The notes: generated by a model not told the origin, from the sequence alone. DNA of 64,000 nt from Paraburkholderia adhaesiva (GCF_021390575.1 NZ_JAJEJQ010000002.1:1847406-1911405); one strand, 5' to 3'; shown: positions 1-8,799, numbered from the stretch's first letter. Translations and numbers: made by a program.

Positions 1-2
1 CG

Positions 3-359
3 CTACGCGTGGCCGAGTTGCTCGGATTGCGTAACGTTGGCATCGGCATCGTGAGCGCTGCGGGCGTTATCGAAACCGCGAGCGGCCTTCGCCTGCCGTT
101 CGCCGACGCGCCGCTCGCCGCGGGCACGCGTGTGATGTGGCGCGTCGCGCCGCGCGCGCTGCGCGCGACGCCCGATGGCACGTGGACGGGCACGCTCGCG
201 GGCCACGCGCTCAGGCATGGCGACCGCTACGTCACAATCGAGATCGGCGGCGAGACGTTCGATATCGCCAGCGAAGACGCGCCACACGCGGCCGGCGACG
301 TGCAGCGCTTCTCGATCGAACGCGATGGCGTTTCAGCGTGGGCATCGTCGTGTGCCTAG
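3..359 (+). CDS. ABC transporter ATP-binding protein, C-terminal part (TOBE domain)
   Basis: The reading frame is already open at the left edge and ends at TAG 357-359, so only the last ~118 residues are present. The visible part begins VAELLGLRNVGIGIV and continues with short beta-rich segments (RVMWRVAP, GDRYVTIEIGGETFDI). This is the pattern of the TOBE domain that follows the nucleotide-binding domain in ATPases of the iron, molybdate, sulfate or polyamine import families. Walker motifs would lie upstream, outside the window, so neither the ATPase activity nor the substrate can be confirmed. The family call is an inference from the C-terminal pattern alone. Confidence 0.6.
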   Translation, partial: LRVAELLGLRNVGIGIVSAAGVIETASGLRLPFADAPLAAGTRVMWRVAPRALRATPDGTWTGTLAGHALRHGDRYVTIEIGGETFDIASEDAPHAAGDVQRFSIERDGVSAWASSCA

Positions 360-378
360 CTGTACTCCTGATCGCGTG

Positions 379-709
379 CTCCTGAAAAGGCTCACCTTTC
401 GCGTTCCCGGCTCGCGTTGAACCTTCAGCCTGAGCGTCATAGCGGCACCGCGCAAGCGGCTGGAACGCGTTTTCCGAGCGGCTCCCGAAAGTTCTCACCT
501 TCGACCAGGACCGCACTCGCGCGCGACGAATCCCGTCTATTTGCGCGAATTTGTGCAAAATTTCCTTCGCCCAACCTGGGACTGCCAGGAAATTTTCCCG
601 ATGTGCGGCGGCGCGAGCATTCAGTGCGTCGGTGAAGCACTATCGGCTACCGGCCTCACGTGTGCTTCACACGAGGTCCGCGCCCTCACCGCTCCCGAAA
701 ACCCTCACC
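379..709 (-). repeat. Iteron-like 18-bp repeats, left cluster A (3 copies)
   Basis: Three copies at 379-396, 482-499 and 692-709 follow the form CTCCYGAAARNNCTCACC, the reverse complement of the GGTGAG-N6-CGGGA repeats at the right end of the window. They lie in the 372-bp gene-free stretch between the ABC ATPase tail and the 339-aa orphan gene. Nothing else recognisable is in that stretch. Spacing is irregular, about 85 to 190 bp. Confidence 0.7.
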
Positions 710-731
710 ATTCACCGAACTACGGCGCCAC

Positions 732-1751
732 TCAGATCACGAAGCGGCTGTCTTTGTCGAGCACAGAGGGCAGCGGCACGAGATCCGAGCGTGCGAAACG
801 AACCAGCGAAAACGCCCGCTCGACGAGCGGACTCGCGGGTAGCTGTGCAAGCGGAAAGACAATTTCGCTACCATCTGGCGCCGCGCTCCCGTCGATCACC
901 ACGTTCATCGCATTCAGCCGGTAGCGTTTCATCTCGACATTCGTGTGCCGTTCGGGATGACTCAGCACATCACAGATGACGTCGAGTTCGTGCGCGAGCG
1001 CATCGGTCTTCAGACCAAGCGCGCTGATATCGCGCTCGTTGGCCTCTATCGCGGCCTCCAGTTCAATGCGCTCAGCCGCATTCGACAAAGCGTGCTCGCC
1101 GAGCATCTTGTGCGTCCCCGCGCCGTGGCGTGTCAGCAGTTGCAGCCGCGTCTTCAATAACGCGCGCTCCTGCACGAGTGCATCGCGACGCGACTCGTCG
1201 GCGCTGATCTGCGCCAGGCCCTCCAGCGCAATCTGCTCGACGACGCGCTGCACGATCTGCACGCGCAGATCGGCTTCCGTTTCGCCGCAGACGCGCACCT
1301 GATGATCGTCGAAACTCAGCGTCGTGCGCACGACGTCCGCGTGAACCGTGTCGCCGACCTGTTCGACGCCGAACACGCGACGCTCGGTCATCGCCATGCC
1401 GAGCACAGCAAAGGTCTCGCGCGCGAGCGAATGGTTTTCGAACCACGCATGCAGGTCTGGCGAACGGCTGAGAATGTGCGCGACCTCGTCGGCGGCTGCG
1501 AAGAAGGCGTGAATGTAGGGGTCGTCGAGCCAGGTTGACGCGCTCGCCTCGCGTGCCTGCGGCAGCTCGCTCACGAGGCGGCTCACGTGGTCGATCGAGC
1601 GCGCCAGCGCTGGCGTGACGCGCTCCCGAAAGCCGTCCGCGAGCCTGAGCGACGGACTCAACACCAGTAGACGCTCGATCAACGCGCGGATCTGCGGCGT
1701 TTCCGGCACCGACTTCGGTCGCGTTCCGAATAGTCTGTCGAAGATGCCCAT
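732..1751 (-). CDS. Hypothetical protein bracketed by iteron-like repeats
   Basis: A 339-residue protein of unknown family, starting MGIFDRLFGTRPKSVPE. No signal peptide or membrane segment is seen, so it is probably cytoplasmic. The N-terminal half is a mixed helical domain (about 1-170). Residues about 180-275 are rich in A, E, R, L and Q and likely form helices or a short coiled coil. The C-terminal ~60 residues contain beta-like segments (NAMNVVIDGS, GSEIVFPLAQLP). The ATG at 1749-1751 is the first start of a long open frame with betaproteobacterial codon bias. The gene stands alone, with iteron-like repeats on both sides (379-709 and 1901-2572), which suggests a replicon-maintenance role, but no motif supports a specific function. 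Confidence 0.7.
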   Translation of the reverse strand: MGIFDRLFGTRPKSVPETPQIRALIERLLVLSPSLRLADGFRERVTPALARSIDHVSRLVSELPQAREASASTWLDDPYIHAFFAAADEVAHILSRSPDLHAWFENHSLARETFAVLGMAMTERRVFGVEQVGDTVHADVVRTTLSFDDHQVRVCGETEADLRVQIVQRVVEQIALEGLAQISADESRRDALVQERALLKTRLQLLTRHGAGTHKMLGEHALSNAAERIELEAAIEANERDISALGLKTDALAHELDVICDVLSHPERHTNVEMKRYRLNAMNVVIDGSAAPDGSEIVFPLAQLPASPLVERAFSLVRFARSDLVPLPSVLDKDSRFVI

Positions 1752-2842
1752 ATCAGGACTCCGTTGCGGGCCGCGCGCGGGGCGTGGCCGGAATCGGGTG
1801 TCTCACGCGATCCGTAGAGGCGATCGCGGAGCACCCCTGCCGCATCGCAGGAGACAGCACTATAGCGCGAATTTTCGAGCGGCCAGATTCGGGGCGCACA
1901 TCCCGAACAAGCTCACCATTCGGTGTGCGCGACAACGCTCGTCGGTGAAATTTTTGTGGCGTCGCGCATAACCGTTATTGATCAAAACGCGCGCTGGCAC
2001 GTGCACAATTAACGCCCGTTCCCGCAGATTCTCACCTTCTGAGTTTGGTTTGACAGCCACCGAGGGAATAAAGATCGATTCATCGTGCAACTGCGCAACC
2101 TTTTACATTTGCACAAGCGTCTCCCGAAAGCGCTCACCATTGCGATCGCTATGCTCCCGAAAGCTCTCACCGTTCTTCGTGGCCGAAGGCTCTCCAGCCA
2201 CTTTGATATGCATAACGAACTAAATAGCGCTCGAGCATCCTCACTGCGACGGCTCCGGTATAGCCGACCGGTGGTGATTCGTTATGACCCACCGCTCGCC
2301 ATCACAGCGCCAGGTAACCGTCTACCGTGCGAGCACTGCTGGTCCGTCCTCGGCGTGCGCCATTCGATCGGGCATCTGATAGCCCGCACTCCCGGAAATA
2401 CTCACCGATTGCCGGCCATCGCACGCCCTAGAGGCTCACCTGTCGGCCAGGGGCTCAGTGGGGTCCGCGCAATTGGCTTCTCGCGCTTTGCGAGGCGCCA
2501 GTTCGACCGCGCGAAGGTACAGGGCTATATCAATCCCTCGCCCTGCCCTGACAACTCCTGGAAATCCTCACCATGCCGTTATGCAATCGACACCGGGGTT
2601 ACAGAACCGATCACGGCCTACTGGATTCGCGTCCAGCATCCGATGACCGCATCGCGGCCAATCGCACACGAACACGAGCGAATTCTGGAGATCCACGCAA
2701 ACCGCCCACCGTCCCGTTCAGCGCCGCAAAAAGCAAGCGCTGCCGCGCGGCGTAACGAGGATGCCTCGATGCCGGGCGGCAGCAGAGTAGCGCTGGCCGT
2801 CGAGTGTGAAGGCGCTAAATCACCTTCGCAAGCGACACCCCA
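1752..2842. other. Gene-free region with iteron-like repeats
   Basis: About 1.1 kb between the orphan gene and nirK. Open frames here have no family resemblance and run straight through the repeats, so no gene is called. Its recognisable content is six iteron-like repeats between 1901 and 2572 and a few degenerate half copies, for example GGCTCACC near 2433. Confidence 0.6.
1901..2572 (-). repeat. Iteron-like 18-bp repeats, left cluster B (6 copies)
   Basis: Copies at 1901-1917, 2019-2036, 2121-2138, 2154-2171, 2389-2406 and 2555-2572, all in the CTCCCGAAA-N3-CTCACC orientation. The best are 2121-2138 and 2154-2171, only 33 bp apart centre to centre. The invariant parts are CTCACC at the right and CCCG or CCTG at the left, and the middle three or four bases vary. 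The orientation is opposite to the main array at 62.4-63.9 kb. Confidence 0.7.
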
Positions 2843-3895
2843 TCATTTCGCCGGTGCGGCAGCCGAATAAACGTCCGGCGCGGCGGGACCCTCCACTTTG
2901 ATCATCCCCAGCGCACCCTGATTGAAGGTACGGAAGATCGAATGGTCAACGAGGAGGAAAGTGCCCGGCACCACGGTGTTGAACTGGACGACCTTGGAGC
3001 CACCCGCCGGAATCAGCGTGGTCTGCACGCTTTCCTCATAGTGCTTATACGATCCGTCCCACACCTTGTCGAAAATCGCCCCGATTACGTGGAAGCTCGA
3101 CACCAGATTCGGACCGCCGTTGCCCACGAACAGCCGGACCGTTTCGCCGACTTTCGCCTTCAGCGCGTTGTCGCCGGTGAGCGAGCCTTCGCGTCCATTG
3201 AACAGGACATAGGTCGGACGCTCGTCGACGGCCTTCTCGGGATCGAACGACTGCAAGCCCTTGTCGTGATACTTGCCGTTCGTGTAGAAGTCACCCTGCA
3301 TGACGTAGTATTCGCGATCGACCTTCGGCAATCCTTCTGGCGGATCGACTTCGATCATCCCATACATACCATTGGCGATATGCATGCCCACCGGGGCAGC
3401 TGCGCAGTGATAGACGAAAAGACCCGCATTCAGCGCCTTGAACGTGAACGTAGCATCGTGCCCCGGCGACGCGAGTGTCAATGCTGCGCCCCCGCCCGGG
3501 CCAGTCACCGAGTGCAGATCGATGTTGTGCGGCATGTGCGAATTCGACGGATTCTTCAGATGGAGTTCCACCGTATCGCCCTGACGCACGCGGATGAAAC
3601 TACCCGGCACCGTGCCACCGAACGTCCAGAAGTCGTACGTGGCGCCATCTGCGATTTGCTGCTTCACCTCTTTGACTTCGAGATCGACGATGACTCGCGC
3701 AGGGTAGTCGCGCGTAATCGGCGGCGGCACATTCGGCGGACTGGTCAGCACGGCATGAATCGGGTCCCCCTGCGGCGGCCCGAAATCACCGGGCACTGCG
3801 CCAACCGGCGCAGTCGCGGACATCGCAGCGAGCGGATACGCGAGGCTCGCCAGCAGACCGAGGCTAGCAAGTGCGGTACACAACCTTCCTGTCAT
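2843..3895 (-). CDS. nirK: Copper-containing nitrite reductase NirK
   Basis: Periplasmic enzyme reducing nitrite to nitric oxide. The frame is open from 3946, but ATG 3895 is chosen because AAGGAGAA lies just upstream and a Sec signal peptide follows directly. From that start the protein has 350 residues. Two cupredoxin domains are visible with all copper ligands. Type-1 ligands are H123, C164, H172 and M177 (in MPHNIDLHS and YHCAAAPVGMHIANGM). Type-2 ligands are H128, H163 and H318 (LVDHSIFRTF). The active-site Asp (D126) and His (H269, in SSFHVIG) are also present. The YHCA-type spacing and length fit classical NirK. nirV and a SCO1-like copper protein lie divergently ~1 kb upstream. No NO reductase is encoded in the window. 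Confidence 0.97.
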   Translation of the reverse strand: MTGRLCTALASLGLLASLAYPLAAMSATAPVGAVPGDFGPPQGDPIHAVLTSPPNVPPPITRDYPARVIVDLEVKEVKQQIADGATYDFWTFGGTVPGSFIRVRQGDTVELHLKNPSNSHMPHNIDLHSVTGPGGGAALTLASPGHDATFTFKALNAGLFVYHCAAAPVGMHIANGMYGMIEVDPPEGLPKVDREYYVMQGDFYTNGKYHDKGLQSFDPEKAVDERPTYVLFNGREGSLTGDNALKAKVGETVRLFVGNGGPNLVSSFHVIGAIFDKVWDGSYKHYEESVQTTLIPAGGSKVVQFNTVVPGTFLLVDHSIFRTFNQGALGMIKVEGPAAPDVYSAAAPAK

Positions 3896-4921
3896 CGTTA
3901 TTCTCCTTACGGGTTCCCGCCGCCCGGCGACAAAGTTCATGCGCAATGCGCCGAAGCGGATAAAACTTGGTCTTCGCTAGTTAAAGGATATTTTTTCAAC
4001 GCCAACCACTTCGCCTTCATTTCCAATGCATCACGTAGTGATATATTCCGCGTCACATTGGCACAGTTAGCCCTACCCATTAAATTCAACGAATGGGGCA
4101 TACGCATCTAAAGCTCAAGAGCGCTTACAAAACAAAAACAAGATTGCCGCGCGAGACCGCTGCACGCCTTAACATGAATTAATTATCCAAACCCGGTTAA
4201 TTGGCAGGTTGTCGCATGCAGACCGGACGACGCACTACACGTAAATCCAGTCCACCGAAATTTCTGGTGCTGATGTGCCGACATTTCGCGAGCTTGAGCG
4301 GCGCAGCATCATTGATCGGAAACGTTTTCGGTACGGTCAGGAAAGGTGATCGGACAATCGCTCGTGTGATTCTCAGCACAGGGTGTCCGAATTGTTTCGA
4401 TTTGCCACGTGCGGCAGTTTTTCGCGGCGTGCGTCTCTATCCACACGATCTTCTGTGATCCTCAAGGCCTTTGAAAAATACACAGCGTAGCTCGCTGATC
4501 GCTCGAGACAATCCCGCCTAACACCTCCCAGCCGGTCTGAATTCACTTCACCGCATATAAAGTCTTCCTCGCGATTTCGGTGATGTTCTTTCGTGTCGGA
4601 GGGAAATCTCGCTTCATTCTCCGCGTCTTTTTGGCACGACACAGTTAGGCATGTGCAACACAACGCACAACACTTTGCGTAGCGATCACCTGAATAAACA
4701 TCGAACACACGACGCTAATTTCTGAAGAGATGTTAAGCATTCCAACCATCTCCCTTGACGCGGCGTATGCGTCCTCCGAGAGTGTTATCGATCATTCGCA
4801 CTGTGATGGAATCCATGCGGGCCCAAAACGGCCAGACGCACGCGGGCGGATGACAACACTGCTGCACTTCGGCGCAGCAACGCAGTGATTCGTTGTCTTT
4901 GAGTTTTCGTTCGGAGGAAGC
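3896..4921. other. Long nirK-nirV intergenic region
   Basis: About 1 kb between divergent nirK and nirV. It is more AT-rich than its surroundings. No convincing gene is present: the small open frames at 4201-4458 and 4373-4708 have no family resemblance or good start. The only structured element I see is a short dyad at 4030-4042. No exact TTGAT-N4-ATCAA box was found. Confidence 0.5.
4030..4042. promoter_or_regulatory. Short inverted repeat upstream of nirK
   Basis: ATCAC-GTA-GTGAT is a perfect 5-bp dyad with a 3-bp spacer, about 140 bp upstream of the nirK start in AT-rich DNA. It could be an operator for one of the two nearby regulators, but it does not match the FNR/Dnr consensus. The assignment rests on position and symmetry only. 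Confidence 0.25.
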
Positions 4922-5740
4922 GTGTTTAGGCGATTCCGGTTGCTCATGCTCGCAGCGGCGCTGTTGATGGCCGCTTCGTGTGCTTTTGCTGAAGCGCCCT
5001 ATGTAGAGGTAACGGGTGGGTCCCTCCGTAGCGCGCTCAAATTGACGGACGAGCCCGGAGATAAGCTTGTCGTAGCACCGTTTCGCATGCGGTCGAGATT
5101 CGTGACGAACGCCGAGTTCCTCGCCTTCGTCAACCGGGATGCGCGTTGGCGCCGCGATCGTATCGCTGCTCTGTTCGCCACGCGCGATTATCTGTCGCGC
5201 TGGAGCGGACCATTGAGCCTCGGTCCCGACGCTCCTCCCAATCAGGCGGTAACAGGCGTTAGCTGGTTTGCGGCGCGCGCCTATTGCGCCTCGGAAGAGG
5301 CGCGCCTTCCGCGCTGGATTGAATGGGAGTACGCGGCAGCAGCAGACGGGCAGCATCGCGATGCACGCGCGGACACCGTACGCCAGGCACGCATACTCAC
5401 TGCCCTGGTGGACAGTTTCAGCAGGCCAGCTGCAACGCCCGTACGGGAGGCACCGAACGTGTATGGCCTATACGGCATGCACACGCTGGTCGGCGAATGG
5501 GTGGACGACTATGCCTCGCTATTTGCAGACGCAGATGGGCGTAGTCCGGGCGGAAGCAACGAGCTCCGTCTTTGCGGCGGCGGTGCGCTTGCATTCTCCG
5601 ATCGCACCGATTTCTCACTGATCATGCGCGTCTCGGCCCTCGCCGCAATGACACCGACCGACAGCAGTAGCAGCGTGGGCTTCCGTTGCGTCAAGGATCC
5701 CGACGGGGATCAGGTCATCAACAACAAGGACGCGACATGA
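4922..5740 (+). CDS. nirV: NirV-like formylglycine-generating-enzyme family protein
   Basis: 272 residues with a signal peptide (hydrophobic stretch 5-23, cleavage near AFA-EA) followed by a single SUMF1/FGE-type domain. Typical pieces are FRMRSRFVTNAEFLAF near the start, VTGVSWFAARAYCAS in the middle, LPRWIEWEYAA, and GLYGMHTLVGEWVDD and VGFRCVKD near the end. Proteins of this family next to nirK are called NirV. Their biochemical role in nitrite reduction is not settled. GTG 4922 is chosen because GGAGGA lies at 4913-4918. The stop overlaps the next gene in ATGA, so translation of the SCO1-like gene is probably coupled. Confidence 0.85.
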   Translation: MFRRFRLLMLAAALLMAASCAFAEAPYVEVTGGSLRSALKLTDEPGDKLVVAPFRMRSRFVTNAEFLAFVNRDARWRRDRIAALFATRDYLSRWSGPLSLGPDAPPNQAVTGVSWFAARAYCASEEARLPRWIEWEYAAAADGQHRDARADTVRQARILTALVDSFSRPAATPVREAPNVYGLYGMHTLVGEWVDDYASLFADADGRSPGGSNELRLCGGGALAFSDRTDFSLIMRVSALAAMTPTDSSSSVGFRCVKDPDGDQVINNKDAT

Positions 5741-6315
5741 AGCGCATTCGAGTTTTCCTCTACGCACTCCTGATGGTTTGTCCAGCGCTCGTCGCCGCCG
5801 CGCCATCCATTTCGCTACCGGGCGACTCGCTGTACCAGTTGCCTCTTGCGTTGCAGGACCAGCAAGGACGACAGTTCGATCTCGCGTCGATGCGCGGACG
5901 GCCCGTCATTGTCAGCATGTTTTATACGGCCTGCTCCGCTGCCTGCCCATTGACGGTCGACACCATCGACCAGATTCGCCACGCACTGAACGTGCCGGAC
6001 CGCGCAGAGCCTTCCGTGCTGCTAGTCAGCATGGATCCGGAACATGATGATGTCGTCAATCTCGCAGCCATGGCAAAAGCGCATCAGCTCGACCCGGCGC
6101 ACTGGCGGCTCACACGCACGACAGCCGGAGACACGATGGCGTTCGCCGCAACGCTCGGCGTCGCATACCGCCGTCGCACGGACGCCGATTTCAGCCATAA
6201 CGCAGTTATCGCGCTTCTGGACGAGAACGGCCGTATCGTCGCGCGTACGTCGGTCATCGGCAAAGTCGATCCGGCATTTGTCTCGGCGGTGCGAGAACGC
6301 GTAGCCCGATATTGA
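5737..6315 (+). CDS. SCO1/SenC/PrrC family copper-binding protein
   Basis: A 192-residue exported or membrane-anchored thioredoxin-fold protein. Signs are an N-terminal hydrophobic segment (MKRIRVFLYALLMVCPALVA), the CxxxC copper/thiol site in YTACSAACPL, and the downstream His in DADFSHNAVIALLD. SCO proteins deliver copper to CuA sites and act in periplasmic thiol chemistry. Next to nirK and nos, which need type-1, type-2, CuA and CuZ copper, a role in copper supply is a reasonable inference. The start is ATG 5737, overlapping the nirV stop. The frame also extends upstream, but that part lies inside nirV. Confidence 0.9.
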   Translation: MKRIRVFLYALLMVCPALVAAAPSISLPGDSLYQLPLALQDQQGRQFDLASMRGRPVIVSMFYTACSAACPLTVDTIDQIRHALNVPDRAEPSVLLVSMDPEHDDVVNLAAMAKAHQLDPAHWRLTRTTAGDTMAFAATLGVAYRRRTDADFSHNAVIALLDENGRIVARTSVIGKVDPAFVSAVRERVARY

Positions 6316-6348
6316 TCAGTTCGAGTACGGAAGATCCCGGCTACTCGC

Positions 6349-7029
6349 TCAACCGTTTCTTAAACGCGCGACATCGGGAATCGTGATTTCCCGACCTTTA
6401 ATCTGGATGAGTTGCCGGACGCGCAGATCGCGCAAGATGCGCGAAAAATGTTCCGGCGTTATGTTGAGACGCGAAGCAATCGTTCTTTTGCCGGATTCCA
6501 GACGCACTTGCTGGGGAGCCGTCGAAGTACCGTCCACAAGGTTCAGCAGATAGCCGACTACTCGCTGCGTTCCAGACTGGAGCGAATACGCCTCCACGTC
6601 ACGCATCAGATTGTGAAGACGCATGCTGAGACTGGCCAGCATCTTGCGAGCAAAGACAGGATCCTGCTCGAGCCTGGTAATGACGACTGTTTTCTTCACA
6701 TGTAACAGCAAGGTGTCAGCCAACGCCTGCGCGGACACGATATAGGCCTTGTCCATGAACATCAATGCTTCGCCGAAGCCGTCGCCCGGCCCCACGAGGC
6801 GCACGATCTTCTCTTCTCCAATGGGAGAACTGAAACTCAGCTTGATCAAACCATACACGACAGTATGGAAACCCAGGCAGGGATCGCCGCGGCGAAATAT
6901 CGTTGCGCCACGCGCCACCCTCACCTCGGTTGTTCCCTGCGCAAGAACGTCAAGTTCCTCCGGCGACATGTCGTTGAACAACGGCATCTTCGAGAGGAAT
7001 TCCTGAAATCGAATCTTACCTACCCGCAT
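6349..7029 (-). CDS. Crp/Fnr-family transcriptional regulator, Dnr/Nnr-like
   Basis: 226 residues. The N-terminal cyclic-nucleotide-binding-like beta barrel spans about 20-130, a dimerisation helix follows, and a C-terminal winged helix ends the protein. The recognition helix reads ITPEHFSRILR. Its E..SR pattern is the one that reads TTGAT half-sites in FNR-type proteins. Only one Cys is present, so the FNR [4Fe-4S] cluster is absent. This fits the Dnr/Nnr group that senses NO, probably through heme. It lies among nirK, nirV and nos genes and is the best candidate to act on the TTGAT-N4-ATCAA box at 20834-20847. It converges with the SCO1-like gene. Confidence 0.85.
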   Translation of the reverse strand: MRVGKIRFQEFLSKMPLFNDMSPEELDVLAQGTTEVRVARGATIFRRGDPCLGFHTVVYGLIKLSFSSPIGEEKIVRLVGPGDGFGEALMFMDKAYIVSAQALADTLLLHVKKTVVITRLEQDPVFARKMLASLSMRLHNLMRDVEAYSLQSGTQRVVGYLLNLVDGTSTAPQQVRLESGKRTIASRLNITPEHFSRILRDLRVRQLIQIKGREITIPDVARLRNG

Positions 7030-7424
7030 TTGGCTGCTCCGACTGGTTAGCGGCTTTGTATTGGATTGAACTGGACAGATGCGTTAGCCGCAGATCCGCC
7101 AATTGTCGCGCGCGAAAGTATGGATAGATATGCCCGCGGTCAAACAGTGATCTGCCATTTCGAGCCTTATGTCGCACCCATTCACGCAACTCCGGCGGCT
7201 TCAGCAAGGCTGTTTTTTGCGTGCGCCGAATTCTGTATATCGACGCGCACACAATCGCAAACGTTTAACTGAACCGACTCGCAAAAATATTGAGCCGTAA
7301 CATTTTTTGGGCAATAAGTAGAGCCGTACTATCGATGTGCGATTAATTCATCCGGAATGTATCCGGTGCAATGCAGCCGTAAGCAAAGCACATTTCTATC
7401 GCCAATTTACGAAAGCAAATAACT
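7030..7424. other. Intergenic region between divergent regulators
   Basis: About 395 bp separating the Dnr-like and NsrR-like genes, AT-rich in its right half. No open frame is convincing and no clear FNR box or NsrR-type palindrome was found. It presumably carries the promoters of both regulators. Confidence 0.4.
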
Positions 7425-7895
7425 ATGCGGCTCACAGGCTTTACCAGGTACGGTCTGCTGGTGCTGTTCCACACCACGGTTCACGCCGACGAAGTCATCA
7501 CGGTCGGCCAGATTTCCGACGCGTTCGGTATCTCGCGCAACTATCTGACGAAGGTCGTTCATGCGCTTGGTAAAGCGGGCTATCTGAGTACGGTAAGGGG
7601 CCGTGCGGGTGGCTTGCGCCTTGGCCGCCCTGCAGGGCGCATTACTATCGGTGAAATCGTTCGCGTCATGGAGCGAAATCTGGACGTGGGCGAACGCTTC
7701 GATGTTGAAGATCTCGCATGCGCAATTACCGCAGCCGCTGGACTTCGTTGCGCATTTTCCGCGGCCGCGCGTGCGTATTTCGATGTGCTCGACAGGTGTA
7801 CGTTCGCCGATCTCGCCTCCGAACAAACCGAATTGACGCGCCTTCTGATCGGCAACCTCGTCTCGCATCCGGCGATGCAGCAATCCACGCCGTGA
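7425..7895 (+). CDS. Rrf2-family regulator, NsrR-like, with an incomplete cysteine triad
   Basis: 156 residues with the Rrf2 layout: N-terminal winged helix (TVGQISDAFGISRNYLTKVVHALGKAGYL), wing GRAGGLRLGR, then the dimerisation and cluster-loop region. NsrR repressors hold an NO-sensitive Fe-S cluster through three cysteines in one loop. Here the loop reads LACAITAAAGLRCAFS, with C99 and C109, but the middle position is alanine (A104). A further Cys (C125) lies 16 residues downstream. Cluster binding, and hence NO sensing, may be altered. The position between nirK and nos genes suggests control of denitrification genes. Confidence 0.8.
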   Translation: MRLTGFTRYGLLVLFHTTVHADEVITVGQISDAFGISRNYLTKVVHALGKAGYLSTVRGRAGGLRLGRPAGRITIGEIVRVMERNLDVGERFDVEDLACAITAAAGLRCAFSAAARAYFDVLDRCTFADLASEQTELTRLLIGNLVSHPAMQQSTP

Positions 7896-7952
7896 GGCAT
7901 GGTTCAGAATTTTGCCTGCATCCTGAACCACGCCACTCTGCAGCAAGATAAT

Positions 7953-7998
7953 CCGGTTTTCGGCAATCTCTCAGGAATCCAGCAGATTGCCGACCCGG
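7953..7998. terminator. Hairpin between convergent nsrR-like and petC genes
   Basis: An extended inverted repeat: CCGG-tttt-CGGCAATC pairs with GATTGCCG-ac-CCGG, with a loop of about 16 nt. It lies exactly between the stop of the NsrR-like gene (7895) and the stop of petC (7999). It may serve as a bidirectional terminator, although no long U-run follows. Confidence 0.45.
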
Positions 7999-8775
7999 TT
8001 ATTTGACGTCTTTCCAGTACGCGGCATTCAACCGCCACGCAATAAACGTCATCCCCCCCAGGAATAGCAGCACCCAGACGCCGAGTCGCTTGCGCGTCGT
8101 CTGTTCCGGCTCGGACATCCAGCCGAGGTACGCCACGAGATCGGCCACGTCGGCATCGTAATCCGCCGGCGAGATCTTCCCGGGCGTGACCTGCTGGTAA
8201 CCCGCGAAGCGATGGATCTTCTCGCCGCTTGCCTTGTCAACCGTGTCTTCGAACTTCGCCTTCCGCGTACCCTGCAACTGCCACAGCGGATGCGGCATGC
8301 TCACGTTCTCATACACCAGGTTATTCCAGCCGGTCGGCCGCGTGTCGTCGGTGTAGAAGCTGCGAAGGTAGGTATAAAGCCAGTCGCGGCCGCGTGAGCG
8401 CGCCTCCACCGAAAGATCCGGCGGCGTTGCGCCGAACCAGCTTTTAGCATCGTCCGGCCGTATCGCGACGGTCATCGTGCTGCCCACCTTGTCCGAGGCA
8501 AACATCAGGTTTGTCTCGATCTGCTTTTGCGAAATGCCAAGACCCTCTAGCCGGCTATAGCGCATCAGGTTCGCACTATGGCAGTTCAGGCAATAGTTGA
8601 CGAACAGTTGGGCGCCATGCTGGAGCGAGGCAAGATCATTCGCCCTTTCGGGCGCGTGATCGAGCGGAATATTTTCCTCAGCCCACGCCGGCGCTCCCGT
8701 TACTGAAAATGCGAGAGCGAGCGTGGCCAGGGCCGCAGCCCTGCGGGCGAGTGTCGAAAGCAGCTTTATCTTCAT
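7999..8775 (-). CDS. petC: Ubiquinol-cytochrome c reductase, cytochrome c1 subunit
   Basis: 258 residues: a Sec signal peptide ending AWA-EE, heme-binding CLNCH near residue 62, the cytochrome c1 core with the motif SMPHPLWQLQG, and a C-terminal transmembrane anchor (VWVLLFLGGMTFIAWRL). It is the third gene of petABC and the last of the leftward nos run. It transfers electrons from the Rieske protein to soluble c-type cytochromes. Because the complex is encoded here with NosZ, this copy is probably dedicated to or co-induced for anaerobic respiration, while a housekeeping copy may exist elsewhere. Confidence 0.97.
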   Translation of the reverse strand: MKIKLLSTLARRAAALATLALAFSVTGAPAWAEENIPLDHAPERANDLASLQHGAQLFVNYCLNCHSANLMRYSRLEGLGISQKQIETNLMFASDKVGSTMTVAIRPDDAKSWFGATPPDLSVEARSRGRDWLYTYLRSFYTDDTRPTGWNNLVYENVSMPHPLWQLQGTRKAKFEDTVDKASGEKIHRFAGYQQVTPGKISPADYDADVADLVAYLGWMSEPEQTTRKRLGVWVLLFLGGMTFIAWRLNAAYWKDVK

Positions 8776-8799
8776 AGTCGTGTTCTCTTCGCTCGTCAG

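Noticed and set aside
1971..1990. TTATTGATCAAAA as an FNR box
   Set aside because: It has overlapping half-sites without the 4-bp spacer and is not near a denitrification promoter start.
2085..2870. A 261-codon plus-strand frame in the region before nirK
   Set aside because: It runs through several iteron-like repeats and has no recognisable domain, good SD or codon-use pattern.
4373..4708. A 111-codon minus-strand frame between nirK and nirV
   Set aside because: Cys-rich and low-complexity translation without family resemblance, in AT-richer intergenic DNA.
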